A stretch of DNA of 64,000 nucleotides, taken from Actinocrispum wychmicini (GTDB lineage: Bacteria; Actinomycetota; Actinomycetes; Mycobacteriales; Pseudonocardiaceae). Each line of letters begins with the position of its first letter. The stretch's first letter is position 1. Both the position numbers and the translations under genes were made by a program. The notes beneath the pieces are model-generated. The model did no database searches. It was given only the letters and a program-made list of their open reading frames with translations, and was not told the origin of the DNA. This document shows positions 21,559 through 31,019 of this stretch, piece after piece. Location of the stretch: positions 1,429,546 through 1,493,545 of the forward strand of contig NZ_SLWS01000001.1 in assembly GCF_004345645.1 (NCBI RefSeq), read 5' to 3'.

Positions 21559-21888
21559 ATGCGCGCAAAATTGTTGACACTCGTTGCGGTGATTGTTTCG
21601 GTGATTGGTTTGGCGCCGGCCGCCACGGCCGCCGAGGACATCCCGCCGCCCGGGTGCGATACCGTCGTGGAGCCCATCTTCGCAGGTGAGCGCGTCACGG
21701 CGTACTGCAACTACCTGCCGTATCCACCCTCTTCGTATCGGGTGGTGGCGCACTGTGCGGCCGGCGGTTCTTTCTGGTATGAGCTGGGGTCTATCGCCGA
21801 GCCGGGGTTTAGTCCTTCGGTCGCCGAATGCCGCGGACTTTTGCTTTCGACCGCCCGGGTCGCCGGATATCACATAGAACAACGTTAA
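21559..21888 (+). CDS. Small secreted protein of unknown function
   Basis: A 109-residue protein with a Sec signal peptide (LLTLVAVIVSVIGLAPAATAAED, cleavage after ATA) and four cysteines in the mature part that could form two disulphides. GGGGAGG precedes the ATG. Base composition of the gene and its upstream region is lower in GC than its neighbours, hinting at a recent or fast-evolving gene. The 3' end meets the methyltransferase gene on the opposite strand with a four-base overlap. No family is recognised. Confidence 0.65.
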   Translation: MRAKLLTLVAVIVSVIGLAPAATAAEDIPPPGCDTVVEPIFAGERVTAYCNYLPYPPSSYRVVAHCAAGGSFWYELGSIAEPGFSPSVAECRGLLLSTARVAGYHIEQR

Positions 21889-22640
21889 TATGTTGATGAG
21901 TCGCGGCGGAGGTGCTCGAAACAGAGGACGGCCGCCGCGCTCGCCACGTTCAGCGATTCCACGCCGCCGCGCATCGGAATCGAGACCCACATGTCCACCA
22001 GGGCCCGCACCCCGTCGGACACCCCCGCCGTCTCGCTGCCGAGCACGAACGCCGCCTTGCTCGGCAACGACGCCGAGAACAGCGACGAATGCGCCTTGGC
22101 GTCCAACGCGATCAGCGGGTACCCGGCCGTGTGCAGCTGCTCAGCGGCCTCGGTGGCGGTCGCGCACCGCAGCACGGGCGCGTGGAACGCCACCCCCGCG
22201 GACGCCTTGACCACCAGGGGGTCGATGCCGGCCACCCCACGCCTCGGCACCACGATCCCGCCCATCCCCGCGGCGGTGGCCGTGCGCAGGATCATGCCCA
22301 CATTCGCCGGCGTGGTGATGCCGTCGAGCAACAGCACCCCACGCGGCGGCCGTGGCCCCGCCAGCGCGTCTGTCAGGAGCTTCATCCGGGGCGCCACGAC
22401 GTCCGCGAGCACCCCTTGGTCCTGCTTGCCGTTGCCGGCCAGCACCTTCACCCGCTGCGCGGTCGCCCGCTGGACGGGCACCCCCCGCGACGAGGCGGCG
22501 TCCAGGATCTCGCGCGCCGCGTGGCCACGGGCCGTGTCCGCCAGAACCACCTTGTCGACCTGCAAGGTCACGTCCCCGAGCGCCTCCAACACCGGCTTGC
22601 GGCCGTACACGGTGACGAACCTGTCCTTCGGCGATCCCAC
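21885..22640 (-). CDS. TrmH/SpoU-family RNA 2'-O-methyltransferase
   Basis: A SPOUT-class RNA methyltransferase of 251 residues. The N-terminal substrate-binding domain starts FVTVYGRKPVLEALG. The knotted catalytic domain shows ITTPANVGMILRTATAAG, AFVLGSETAGVSDGV and IPMRGGVESLNVASAAAVLCFEHLRR, the three SpoU motifs. It probably modifies rRNA or tRNA ribose. GTG 22640 is chosen because homology begins there; the longer frame would overlap the divergent acyltransferase gene. The intergenic gap to that gene is 43 bases. Confidence 0.88.
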   Translation of the reverse strand: MGSPKDRFVTVYGRKPVLEALGDVTLQVDKVVLADTARGHAAREILDAASSRGVPVQRATAQRVKVLAGNGKQDQGVLADVVAPRMKLLTDALAGPRPPRGVLLLDGITTPANVGMILRTATAAGMGGIVVPRRGVAGIDPLVVKASAGVAFHAPVLRCATATEAAEQLHTAGYPLIALDAKAHSSLFSASLPSKAAFVLGSETAGVSDGVRALVDMWVSIPMRGGVESLNVASAAAVLCFEHLRRDSSTY

Positions 22641-22683
22641 TTGGCCAGAATCCCACGTCGGCCGAATGTGGAACGATCGGGCT

Positions 22684-24096
22684 ATGTCGGATCGTCTGTC
22701 CGCGGTGGACGCGTCGTTCATCTACCTGGAGGACCAGGCGACGCCGATGCACGTCGGGGGCGTCGCGGTGTTCCGGCGGCCGCGAGGTGGCTTCGACTAC
22801 GACGAGCTTGTCGACCTTCTGGGGCGTCGGCTGGACCTGGTGCCGCGGTATCGGCAGCGGGTGCTGTCCGTGCCGGGGCATCTGGCCAGGCCGGTGTGGG
22901 CGGACGACGCCGACTTCGACCTGACGTACCACGTGCGCCGCTCAGCGCTGCCACGGCCGGGCAGCGACGAGCAACTGCATGAGTTGGTCGGGCGGCTGAT
23001 GTCGCGGCCGTTGGACCCGTCCAGGCCGTTGTGGGAGGCGTATCTGGTGGAGGGGTTGGCTCGGGGGCGGTTCGCCCTGGTCACCAAGACCCACCTGGCG
23101 CTGGTCGACGGGATCGGCACGATCGACATCGGCCAGATCATCCTGGATCCGACGCCGCACATCAGTGAGGACGGCGACACGGCCTGGCTGCCGAAACGCA
23201 CCCCGTCGGCGGGGCGGCTCGTGCTGGACGCGTTGAGCGACGCCGTGCAGCGCCCCCGTGAGCTGGTGGACAACGCCAGGTCGGTGGCGGGCGACATTTT
23301 CTCCAGCACGGTGGTCCAGCGCCTGGCGGACACCGCTGGTGGCCTGGTCACGGCGATCGGCACGGCCGCGAGTGCCGCGCCGAGCAGCCCGTTGAACGCC
23401 AAGGTGTCGCCGCAGCGGCGGTTCGCGGTCGCCCGGACGAGCCTTGAGGACTTCCGCGGGATACGCAACGAGCACGGCTGCACGGTCAACGACGCCGTGC
23501 TCGCGACCCTCGCGGGGGCGTTACGGACGTGGCTGCTGTCCAGAGGGCAAGCGGTCACATCGTCCACGACCGTGCGCGCATTGGTGCCGCTCGCAGTGCG
23601 CGAGGATGAAACGGACACCACAATCCCAGGCATGCTGGGCAACACGGTGACCGCCAAGCTCGTCGACCTGCCGGTCGGCGAGCCGAACGCGGTGGTGCGG
23701 CTGCATCAGGTCAGCCACGCGATGCGCGCGTACAACGACTCGGCGCGGAAGGTCGCCGCGGGGGCGTTGCGCCGGATGAGTGGGTTCGCGCCGCCGACGC
23801 TGCATTCGCTGGGCGCGCGGGCCGCGGGCACGTTCTCCCGGCGGATCTTCAACGTGGTGATCACCAACGTGCCGGGGCCGCAGGTGCCGCTGTACGCGGC
23901 GAACGCGAAGATGATGGAGATGTTCCCGGTCGTGCCGCTGGTGCGCAACCAGGCGCTGGCGATCGGGGTCACCTCGTACGACGGTGGTGTCTACTTCGGA
24001 CTCAACGGGGATCGGGGTGCCATGTCCGATGTGGACAACCTGGCCCGGATGGTCGAGGAGTCACTGGAAGAGCTGCTTTCGACGGTAAGGGTGTGA
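22684..24096 (+). CDS. WS/DGAT-family O-acyltransferase, variant active site
   Basis: A 470-residue member of the wax ester synthase/diacylglycerol acyltransferase family, which makes storage triacylglycerol or wax esters in actinobacteria. The N-terminus (LSAVDASFIYLEDQATPMHVGG) and the late motif NVVITNVPGPQVPLYA are typical. The canonical HHxxxDG catalytic motif reads HLALVDG at residues 137-143, so the second, catalytic histidine is leucine. Either this is a non-acyltransferase relative or it uses another base. The position corresponds to the DGAT gene (tgs3) beside Rv3235 in mycobacteria. The next gene follows after three bases. Confidence 0.85.
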   Translation: MSDRLSAVDASFIYLEDQATPMHVGGVAVFRRPRGGFDYDELVDLLGRRLDLVPRYRQRVLSVPGHLARPVWADDADFDLTYHVRRSALPRPGSDEQLHELVGRLMSRPLDPSRPLWEAYLVEGLARGRFALVTKTHLALVDGIGTIDIGQIILDPTPHISEDGDTAWLPKRTPSAGRLVLDALSDAVQRPRELVDNARSVAGDIFSSTVVQRLADTAGGLVTAIGTAASAAPSSPLNAKVSPQRRFAVARTSLEDFRGIRNEHGCTVNDAVLATLAGALRTWLLSRGQAVTSSTTVRALVPLAVREDETDTTIPGMLGNTVTAKLVDLPVGEPNAVVRLHQVSHAMRAYNDSARKVAAGALRRMSGFAPPTLHSLGARAAGTFSRRIFNVVITNVPGPQVPLYAANAKMMEMFPVVPLVRNQALAIGVTSYDGGVYFGLNGDRGAMSDVDNLARMVEESLEELLSTVRV

Positions 24097-24099
24097 GTT

Positions 24100-24591
24100 G
24101 TGCGGGTCTACATCCCTGGCACGGTGACGATGCTGCGCGAGCTGAACGCGGCCGGTGAGCTCAAACCGTTGAACGGAACGGCTTTCGCCCTGACGCCGGC
24201 GCTGCGTGAGGCGTACACGACCGGTTCGGCCGAGGACCTCGAGTACGTGGCGATGGCGGACGCCGCCCGCGCCTCGCTGCGGCTGATCGGCGACGACCCG
24301 GACGCGATGCGCAGGCGCGTGGTGATCGCGGCCGATGTGGACACTGCCGCCCCGCGTCCTGACCTGGACAACTCGGTGGTCCGGATCACCGGACCCGTTG
24401 TGGTCAAGGACATCGCGTCGATCCACGTGGACGCCGCCGAGGCCGAACCGGCCGTGCGCGCCGCGGTGCTGGTGGTCGACGCGGCCGACATGGGCGACGA
24501 GGACGCGGAATTCGTGCTGGGTGACGTGGCGGACCATGACCTGGCCTGGTACGCCACCCAGGAACTCCCCTTCTTGCTGGAGTTGATGTAG
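24100..24591 (+). CDS. Conserved actinobacterial protein (DUF6912-like)
   Basis: A 163-residue protein beginning MRVYIPGTVTMLRELNAAGEL and ending DHDLAWYATQELPFLLEL, a pattern conserved in actinobacteria and recalled as DUF6912. Acidic overall, with no membrane segments and no catalytic motif. GTG 24100 lies three bases after the acyltransferase stop, and pruA starts three bases after its own stop, so all three are probably one transcript. The role is unknown. Confidence 0.75.
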   Translation: MRVYIPGTVTMLRELNAAGELKPLNGTAFALTPALREAYTTGSAEDLEYVAMADAARASLRLIGDDPDAMRRRVVIAADVDTAAPRPDLDNSVVRITGPVVVKDIASIHVDAAEAEPAVRAAVLVVDAADMGDEDAEFVLGDVADHDLAWYATQELPFLLELM

Positions 24592-24593
24592 AT

Positions 24594-26222
24594 ATGGACG
24601 CTGTCTCAGCCGTGCCGGAACCACGGAACGAGCCGATCCGGAGCTATTCGCCGGGCAGCCCCGAACGGGCTTCGCTGAGCGCCGCGGTGGCCGAACTGGC
24701 GGGTCAACGGGTCGAGTTCACCCAGACTGTCGGCGGGGCACGGCGAATGGCCGGCGGCGACCGGGTGGACGTCGTGCAGCCGCACAACCGGGCGCACGTG
24801 CTCGGCGTGACCGCCCAGGCCACCCCCGACGACGTGGCAGGCGCCGTGCGGGCCGCCAAGGACGCCGCGCCCGCGTGGCGCGCGCTGCCGTTCGACGAAC
24901 GAGCCGCGATCCTGTTGCGGGCCGCGGACCTGCTGGCCGGGCCGTGGCGGGACACGTTGAACGCGGCGACCATCCTGGGCCAGTCCAAGTCCGTGCAGCA
25001 GGCCGAGATCGACAGCGCGTGCGAGCTGATCGACTTCTGGCGGTTCAACGTCGCCTTCGCCCGCCGCCTGCTGGCCGAGCAGCCGGAGTCCGGTCCGGGC
25101 ATCTGGAACCGGTTCGACCACCGGCCGCTGGACGGCTTCGTCGTGGCCATCACGCCGTTCAACTTCACCGCGATCGCCGGGAACCTGCCGACCGCGCCCG
25201 CGCTGATGGGCAACACCGTGGTGTGGAAGCCGTCGGTGACCCAGTCGCTGGCCGCGCACCACACCATGCGGCTGCTGGAGGCGGCCGGCCTGCCGCCCGG
25301 CGTGATCAACCTGGTGACCGGCGACGGGCCGGCGGTCAGCGAGGTCGCGCTCGCCGACCCGGACTTCGCCGGCCTGCACTTCACCGGGTCCACCAAGACG
25401 TTCAAGTACCTGTGGCGGACCATGGCGTCGCATTTGGACACCTACCGGGCCTATCCGAGGATCGTCGGCGAGACCGGCGGCAAGGACTTCGTGGTCGCGC
25501 ACGCCTCGGCGGACCCGGCCGCGCTGTCAGTCGGCCTCGTCCGGGGCGCTTTCGAGTACCAGGGCCAGAAATGCTCGGCCGCGTCCCGCGCGTACGTCGC
25601 CCGCTCGGTGTGGGAGGGCGGCGTGCGTGACCAGCTCGCGGACACCACGAAGTCCTTGACCTACGGGGATGTCACGGACTTCTCGCACTTCGGCGGCGCG
25701 GTCATCGACCACCGCGCGTTCGCCAAACACGCGGACTTGTTCGAACGTGTCCACGCCGAAGGCACCCTTGAGGTCCTCACCGGCGGCACCGCGGACGACA
25801 GCGAGGGTTTCTTCGTCCAGCCCACGGTCCTGGTGGGTGACGACCCGACGCACGAGGTGTTCCGCACCGAGTACTTCGGCCCGATCCTCGCCGTGCACGT
25901 GTTCGACGACGCCGACTACCCGAAAGTTCTCGAACTCGTCGATTCGTCCACCGCATACGGCCTCACCGGAGCGGTCTTCGCGACCGACCGGCACGCCGTC
26001 GAGGAGGCCCAGCAGGCGCTGCGGTTCACCGCGGGCAACTTCTACGTGAACGACAAGCCGACCGGGGCCGTGGTCGGTCAGCAGCCGTTCGGCGGCAGCC
26101 GCGCGTCCGGGACCAACGACAAGGCGGGCTCGATCTTCAACCTGCAACGGTGGATCAGCCCACGGTCCATCAAGGAGACGTTCGTCCCACCCACGTCGCA
26201 CGGCTATCCGCACATGGGCTGA
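24594..26222 (+). CDS. pruA: 1-pyrroline-5-carboxylate dehydrogenase
   Basis: L-glutamate gamma-semialdehyde dehydrogenase (542 residues), oxidising the proline-breakdown intermediate to glutamate with NAD. Aldehyde dehydrogenase landmarks include GFVVAITPFNFTAIAGNLPTA, the catalytic glutamate in VGETGGKDF, the catalytic cysteine C327 in YQGQKCSAASR, and the C-terminal GGSRASGTNDKAGS that marks P5CDH. No proline dehydrogenase gene is adjacent, unlike many genomes. A strong terminator follows. Confidence 0.95.
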   Translation: MDAVSAVPEPRNEPIRSYSPGSPERASLSAAVAELAGQRVEFTQTVGGARRMAGGDRVDVVQPHNRAHVLGVTAQATPDDVAGAVRAAKDAAPAWRALPFDERAAILLRAADLLAGPWRDTLNAATILGQSKSVQQAEIDSACELIDFWRFNVAFARRLLAEQPESGPGIWNRFDHRPLDGFVVAITPFNFTAIAGNLPTAPALMGNTVVWKPSVTQSLAAHHTMRLLEAAGLPPGVINLVTGDGPAVSEVALADPDFAGLHFTGSTKTFKYLWRTMASHLDTYRAYPRIVGETGGKDFVVAHASADPAALSVGLVRGAFEYQGQKCSAASRAYVARSVWEGGVRDQLADTTKSLTYGDVTDFSHFGGAVIDHRAFAKHADLFERVHAEGTLEVLTGGTADDSEGFFVQPTVLVGDDPTHEVFRTEYFGPILAVHVFDDADYPKVLELVDSSTAYGLTGAVFATDRHAVEEAQQALRFTAGNFYVNDKPTGAVVGQQPFGGSRASGTNDKAGSIFNLQRWISPRSIKETFVPPTSHGYPHMG

Positions 26223-26230
26223 ACAGCGAA

Positions 26231-26255
26231 AAGGCCCCCGCGAAGCGGGGGCCTT
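26231..26255. terminator. Bidirectional terminator between pruA and the lipoprotein gene
   Basis: AAGGCCCCCGC (26231-26241) and GCGGGGGCCTT (26245-26255) form an 11-pair perfect stem with a GAA loop, with A-rich and T-rich flanks on the two sides. Confidence 0.9.
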
Positions 26256-26273
26256 CTCAGACTTTCAAAGCAC

Positions 26274-27140
26274 TTAGCGGGGCATTTCGCCGACCTGGCT
26301 GGCGGGCGGGGCCTGGACGTCCACCGGCTGTCCCCAGTCGGTGTACTTGACCGTCACGTTCGCGGACTGGCCCTGGGCGATCGGGGTCGCCACGACGACC
26401 TGCACGGGCAGGTTGTCGGCGTTGACCCAGAACTCCTCGTTGATGGTCTTCATGCCGGCGGTGCCGGCCGCCTGCTCGGCGAGCTTGCGCATCTCCGGGT
26501 CGGGCAGCGACTGCGCGGCCTTGGCCATGTCGACCGTGATCCAGTAGTGCGTGGTCTCCTGGCCGTCCAGGGTCTCCTTGGCCGACTTGGTGATCTGGCC
26601 GGCGGCCTTGATCTGCTCCATCTGCTTGGACACGTCGAAGTTGGAGCTCATGTTCTCGATCATCGGGCCGAGGGTCTTCGACAGCGGGTCGGTGCCGTCC
26701 GCCGAGATCTTCACCCACGGCTTGTCCGCTGACATGCCGGCCTGACCGGCCAGGTTCGCCGGCAGCTTCATGTAGAGCGCCTTGTCGACGATCCGCATCT
26801 CCATGGTGCCGAGCGAGGACATGTCCAGCGACATCTGCATGGCGACGTTCGAACCGTCCACCTTGAACGCGCCGCTGCCCTTCATGCTGATCGCACCGGC
26901 GCTGCCGGCCGAGCCGGACATGTCGATGGACATCTTGGCGCTGGTGGCCTTGTTGTTGTTCTTGACCGCGCCGGCGAGATCCAGCGTGTTGCCGAAGATC
27001 TTCAGTCCGCCGCCACTGCCACCACCGGTGGACGCTGAGTTGTTGTCCGCAGCGACGGGGGTGCCATTTTCCTTGGTGCCACATCCAGCCACGGTCAGCA
27101 CGAGCGCGAGGCCCGCCGCGGCGACTAGTGTCTTTCGCAT
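26274..27140 (-). CDS. Secreted lipoprotein, LppX/LprG-like
   Basis: A 288-residue lipoprotein: signal peptide LVAAAGLALVLTVAGC with lipobox TVAGC, a Ser/Gly-rich linker, and a long beta-rich domain that alternates short polar strands (TSAKMSIDMSGSAGSAGAISMKG and MEMRIVDKALYMKLP). This is the pattern of lipoproteins related to LppX/LprG, which carry lipids across the periplasm. The exact subfamily is uncertain. It is monocistronic between a terminator and the rsgA end. Confidence 0.75.
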   Translation of the reverse strand: MRKTLVAAAGLALVLTVAGCGTKENGTPVAADNNSASTGGGSGGGLKIFGNTLDLAGAVKNNNKATSAKMSIDMSGSAGSAGAISMKGSGAFKVDGSNVAMQMSLDMSSLGTMEMRIVDKALYMKLPANLAGQAGMSADKPWVKISADGTDPLSKTLGPMIENMSSNFDVSKQMEQIKAAGQITKSAKETLDGQETTHYWITVDMAKAAQSLPDPEMRKLAEQAAGTAGMKTINEEFWVNADNLPVQVVVATPIAQGQSANVTVKYTDWGQPVDVQAPPASQVGEMPR

Positions 27141-27223
27141 CTTCTTGTCCCACCCCAGCTAGTGCGGTTCATGGGTAACGCAACGCTACTTCCTTGGACG
27201 TGACAGGGCACGTCCTGGTTCCG

Positions 27224-28252
27224 TCATCCCCGGACTGAATCGTCCAGCCCCGCCCGAGACGTTAGCAAACGGCGCAGTGACTCCAGTCGCCCTTTCGTGG
27301 CCTCGCCGTCGGCGACCACCGTGTCCAGCATGCAGTCGGGGTCCTCGGGCGGGCCGAGGTGGCCGCACATCGACGGGCATTCCTCGGCGGCCTGGGTGAA
27401 CTCCGGGAAACTGTGCACGATGTCGTCCGCTGAGATGTGCGCCAGGCCGAACGACCGGATACCCGGTGTGTCGACCACCCAACCACCCCCCGGCAGGGGG
27501 AGGGCCACCGCGGTCACCGACGTGTGCCGGCCCTTGCCAACCCCGCTGACCACGCCGATGGCCCGGTCGGCGTCCGGCACGAGCTTGTTCACCAATGTCG
27601 ACTTGCCCACCCCGGAGTGCCCCACCAAAGCGGACACCTGGTCGGCCAGCTTCGCGCGTAGCTCGTCCGGTTCCTCGTCCTGTCGGGTGACGACGATCGG
27701 CAGGTCCAGGTCGGCGTACGCGGCGACGAGCCCGGCCGGGCCGGCCAGGTCCGACTTGGTCAGGCACAGGATCGGCTCGACGCCGCCGGCGTAGGCCGCG
27801 ACCAGGGCGCGGTCGATGAACCCGCGGCGTGGCGGCGGGTCGGCCAACGCGGTCACGATCACCAGTTGGGACGCGTTCGCCACGACGACCCGCTCGAACG
27901 GGTCGGTGTCGTCCGCGGTCCGGCGCAGCACGCTCGTGCGTTCGGCGACCCGGACGATCCGGGCCAGCGTGTCGGGCTTTCCGCTGGTGTCGCCGACCAG
28001 GTCGACGGTGTCCCCGACGACGACAGGGGTCCGGCCGAGCTCACGGGCCCGCATGGCGACCACGAGCTGCTTGGGGTCATGCCCGAGCGCGCACGTCCAG
28101 CGGCCACGGTCCTTGCCGACGACCATCGCGGCCTCGGCGTCCGCGTGCTCCGGTCGGCGTTTGGTGCGGGGCCTGGTGCCGCGACCCGGCCGGACGTGTA
28201 CGTCCGTCTCGTCGAGCTTGGTCCAGTCGCGGCGCCGGTCCCGCGGGGGCAC
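27224..28252 (-). CDS. rsgA: Ribosome small-subunit-dependent GTPase A
   Basis: A circularly permuted GTPase of 342 residues that assists late 30S assembly. An N-terminal OB fold comes first, then the G motifs in permuted order: TKSD (G4), GHSGVGKSTL (G1/P-loop), and DTPGIRSFG (G3). A C-terminal zinc motif is visible as CPSMCGH...DPDC. The N-terminal 45 residues are basic and low-complexity, as in mycobacteria. Its GTG lies one base after the aroA stop, so the two are translated from one message. Confidence 0.94.
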   Translation of the reverse strand: MPPRDRRRDWTKLDETDVHVRPGRGTRPRTKRRPEHADAEAAMVVGKDRGRWTCALGHDPKQLVVAMRARELGRTPVVVGDTVDLVGDTSGKPDTLARIVRVAERTSVLRRTADDTDPFERVVVANASQLVIVTALADPPPRRGFIDRALVAAYAGGVEPILCLTKSDLAGPAGLVAAYADLDLPIVVTRQDEEPDELRAKLADQVSALVGHSGVGKSTLVNKLVPDADRAIGVVSGVGKGRHTSVTAVALPLPGGGWVVDTPGIRSFGLAHISADDIVHSFPEFTQAAEECPSMCGHLGPPEDPDCMLDTVVADGEATKGRLESLRRLLTSRAGLDDSVRG

Positions 28253-28253
28253 G

Positions 28254-29555
28254 TCAGTTGCCGCCCAGCATCGCCGACCACATTCCTGGGAAGTCCGGGA
28301 TGGTCTTGGTGGTGCAGCCGATGTCGTCCACCTCGACGCCGTCGACGACCAGGCCGAGGATCGCGCCCGCGGTGGCCATCCGGTGGTCGGCGTACGCGGC
28401 CCACGGCCCGCCGTGCAGCGGCCGCGGCCGGATCACCAGGCCGTCGTCGGTCTCCTCGACGTCCCCACCGAGCGCGTTCAGCTCGTTGGCCAGGGCTTTG
28501 AGACGGTCGGTCTCGTGGCCACGCAGGTGGGCGATGCCACGCAGCACGGACTGGCCTTCGGCGAGCGCGGCCAACGCGGCGACAGTCGGTGTCAGCTCAC
28601 CGACCTCGTGCAGGTCAACGTCCACACCGGACAGTGTTGTTCCAGCCCCCTGCGGGGGCTCCCACCCCCGCCGCGGACCTGGCCCGCGGATCGCCAGTCC
28701 GTCGGTGCTCAACTCGACGTCACAACCCATGTTGGCGAGGATCTCCCGGATCGCGTCGCCCGGCTGAGTGGTCTCGGCGGGCCAGCCGGTGACCGTGACC
28801 GTGCCGCCAGTGACCGCGGCGGCGGCCAGAAACGGTGTCGCGTTGGACAGATCCGGCTCGATGACCCATTCGCGGCCGTGGATCGGTCCTGGCCGAACCT
28901 GCCACGTGTCGGCTTCGGTGTCGTCCACGTCGACGCCCGCCGTGCGCAGCATCTGCACGGTCATCTCGATGTGCGGCATGGACGGCACCGGTTTGCCGTC
29001 GTGGCGCACGGTCAAACCGTTGTCGTAGCGGCAACCGGAGAGCAACAGGCCCGACACGAACTGCGACGACGCCGACGCGTCGATGGTCACCTCGCCGCCA
29101 GCGAGCGCGCCTTTCCCGGCCAGCGTGAAGGGAAGCCGGTCGCCGGTGATGTCCGCGCCCAGGCCGCGCAACGCGTTCAGGATCGTCCCCATCGGACGCT
29201 CGCGCGCGTACTCGTCGCCGTCGAACCGGATCTCGCCGTCGGCGATCGCGGCCGCGGGCGGGACGAACCGCATGACCGTCCCGGCGAGCCCGCAGTCGAC
29301 GTCAGCCGGGCCGCGTAGCGTCGACGGGGTGACAAGCCAGTCATTACCTTCGTCGGCGATGCCCGCGCCTAGGGAACGCAGGGCGTCCGCCATGAGATGC
29401 GTGTCTCGGCTGCGCAGCGGGGCGCGCAATGCGGACGGACCGTCGGCGAGGGCGGCCAGGATCAGCGCGCGGTTGGTGATCGACTTGGACCCCGGGATCG
29501 ACACGGTGGCCCTCACTGGCGTCCGGGTGACAGGAGCGAGCCATGCCTGAGTCAT
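28254..29555 (-). CDS. aroA: 3-phosphoshikimate 1-carboxyvinyltransferase (EPSP synthase)
   Basis: The sixth shikimate-pathway enzyme, 433 residues. It starts [31 protein letters not shown], with the substrate-binding GSKS. Other conserved parts are [24 protein letters not shown] (the phosphate-binding RP), [14 protein letters not shown] and [19 protein letters not shown], with the late [15 protein letters not shown] 29555 is selected; the longer frame to 29618 adds residues not seen in the family. The aroA-rsgA pair matches M. tuberculosis Rv3227-Rv3228. Confidence 0.95.
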   Translation of the reverse strand: MTQAWLAPVTRTPVRATVSIPGSKSITNRALILAALADGPSALRAPLRSRDTHLMADALRSLGAGIADEGNDWLVTPSTLRGPADVDCGLAGTVMRFVPPAAAIADGEIRFDGDEYARERPMGTILNALRGLGADITGDRLPFTLAGKGALAGGEVTIDASASSQFVSGLLLSGCRYDNGLTVRHDGKPVPSMPHIEMTVQMLRTAGVDVDDTEADTWQVRPGPIHGREWVIEPDLSNATPFLAAAAVTGGTVTVTGWPAETTQPGDAIREILANMGCDVELSTDGLAIRGPGPRRGWEPPQGAGTTLSGVDVDLHEVGELTPTVAALAALAEGQSVLRGIAHLRGHETDRLKALANELNALGGDVEETDDGLVIRPRPLHGGPWAAYADHRMATAGAILGLVVDGVEVDDIGCTTKTIPDFPGMWSAMLGGN

Positions 29556-29641
29556 GCGTCGATGATCCCCCATGCACTCGCCACACTCGCGTGCGCGTGT
29601 CACGATCTCGAGTAACACTTGGGTAGAAAGGTGTGGGGAAA

Positions 29642-30397
29642 TTGTGCGGCAGGTACGCGTCCACGAAGAACCCGGCCACGCTGGCGGCCGAGTTCGACGC
29701 GCTGGACGCGACAGAGGACGCCATCAGCGGCCCGGACTACAACGTCGCGCCGACACGCAACGTCGTGGCCGTCGTGCAACGGCATCCGCGTGACGAGGCC
29801 GGCGAACCGGACCCGACCACGACCGAGCGATCGCTGCGGGTGATGCGCTGGGGTCTGGTGCCCGCGTGGGCCAAGGACGCCGGAATCGCCGCGAAGATGA
29901 TCAACGCCCGGTCCGAGAGCGCCGCGACCAAACCGGCTTTCCGCACGTCCATGGCCAACCGCCGGTGCATCATGCCGGCCGACGGCTGGTACGAGTGGCA
30001 GCGCGACGGCAAGGTCAAACAGCCGTTCTTCACCACCCGCAAGGACGGCGCCAGCCTCGCCATGGCCGGCCTCTGGACGGTGTGGCGGGACAAGCAGAAG
30101 CCGGACAGCGAACCGTTGGTCACCTGCGCCGTGCTGACCATGCCCGCGGTCGAGCAGCTGGCCGAGATCCACGACCGAATGCCGGTCCTGCTGCCGCCGT
30201 CCGCGTGGAACGCCTGGCTGGACCCGGACTCCACGGACGCCTCGGCGCTGATCGTGCCGCCGTCCGAGGAGTTCCTGGCCGCGCTCGAACTGCGGCCGGT
30301 GTCCACGGCCGTCAACAGCGTGAAGAACAACGACCCGTCCCTGCTCGACCCGCTCCGCGAACAGGGCGAGCCGGCACTGTTCGACCAGCGGAAATGA
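29642..30397 (+). CDS. SRAP-domain protein (YedK/HMCES-like)
   Basis: SRAP proteins form a protective covalent thiazolidine link to abasic sites in single-stranded DNA through Cys2. The sequence reads CGRYAS right after TTG 29642, so TTG is the true start: only this puts the cysteine at position 2. GAAAGGTG lies eight bases upstream. A GTG nine bases earlier would bury the cysteine at position 5. Other motifs are MINARSES, the WYEWQ glutamate and the [10 protein letters not shown] histidine. The protein has 251 residues, and the position corresponds to Rv3226c beside aroA. Confidence 0.92.
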   Translation: MCGRYASTKNPATLAAEFDALDATEDAISGPDYNVAPTRNVVAVVQRHPRDEAGEPDPTTTERSLRVMRWGLVPAWAKDAGIAAKMINARSESAATKPAFRTSMANRRCIMPADGWYEWQRDGKVKQPFFTTRKDGASLAMAGLWTVWRDKQKPDSEPLVTCAVLTMPAVEQLAEIHDRMPVLLPPSAWNAWLDPDSTDASALIVPPSEEFLAALELRPVSTAVNSVKNNDPSLLDPLREQGEPALFDQRK

Positions 30398-30407
30398 CGC
30401 GGTTCCG

Positions 30408-31019
30408 ATGACTACGGAGACGATCGACACCCCGCGCGGCCCGGCCCGCGCGGAACTCCACTGTGCCGCCGAGGGGCGGGCGGCTCTGCTGCTCGGTCAT
30501 GGCGCGGGCGGCGGTATCGGAGCGCCCGACCTGGTCGCCGCCACGCGTGGAGCCACCGCCGCCGGGGTGCATGTGGCGCTCGTCGAACAGCCCTACCGGG
30601 TGGCCGGACGGCGTGCGCCCGCGCCTTCCGGACAGTTGGACGAGGCGTGGCTCGCGGTCGTGGACGACCTGGCAGACCGGTGGTTCGCGGAGCTCCCGTT
30701 GGTGTTCGGCGGCCGTTCCTCCGGGGCCCGGGTGGCCTGCCGGACGGCGGCCGAGGGGGACGCGGTCGCCGTGCTGTGCCTGGCTTTCCCGTTGCATCCG
30801 CCCGGAAAGCCGGAGAAGACCCGGCAACCCGAACTGGACGGCGTCGAGGTGCCTGTTCTGGTGGTACAGGGGGAGAAGGACACGTTCGGCCGGCCGGAAC
30901 CCGCGCACCACCGTGAAGTCGTGCTGCTGGCCGGCGACCACAGCCTCAAGGCCGACGTCCCAGGGGTGTGCCAGGCGGTGCAGGAGTGGCTGGCCCGGGT
31001 GCTGCGTCCATTGGACTGA
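30408..31019 (+). CDS. Alpha/beta hydrolase, KANL3/TEX30-like family
   Basis: A compact 203-residue alpha/beta hydrolase. The oxyanion loop is LLLGHGAGGG, the nucleophile elbow is FGGRSSGARVAC, the acid lies in VVQGEKDTFG and the histidine in LLAGDHSLKAD. The family (bacterial relatives of TEX30) has no firm substrate. The gene starts ten bases after the SRAP stop, and its end overlaps the convergent TetR gene by 74 bases. Confidence 0.85.
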   Translation: MTTETIDTPRGPARAELHCAAEGRAALLLGHGAGGGIGAPDLVAATRGATAAGVHVALVEQPYRVAGRRAPAPSGQLDEAWLAVVDDLADRWFAELPLVFGGRSSGARVACRTAAEGDAVAVLCLAFPLHPPGKPEKTRQPELDGVEVPVLVVQGEKDTFGRPEPAHHREVVLLAGDHSLKADVPGVCQAVQEWLARVLRPLD

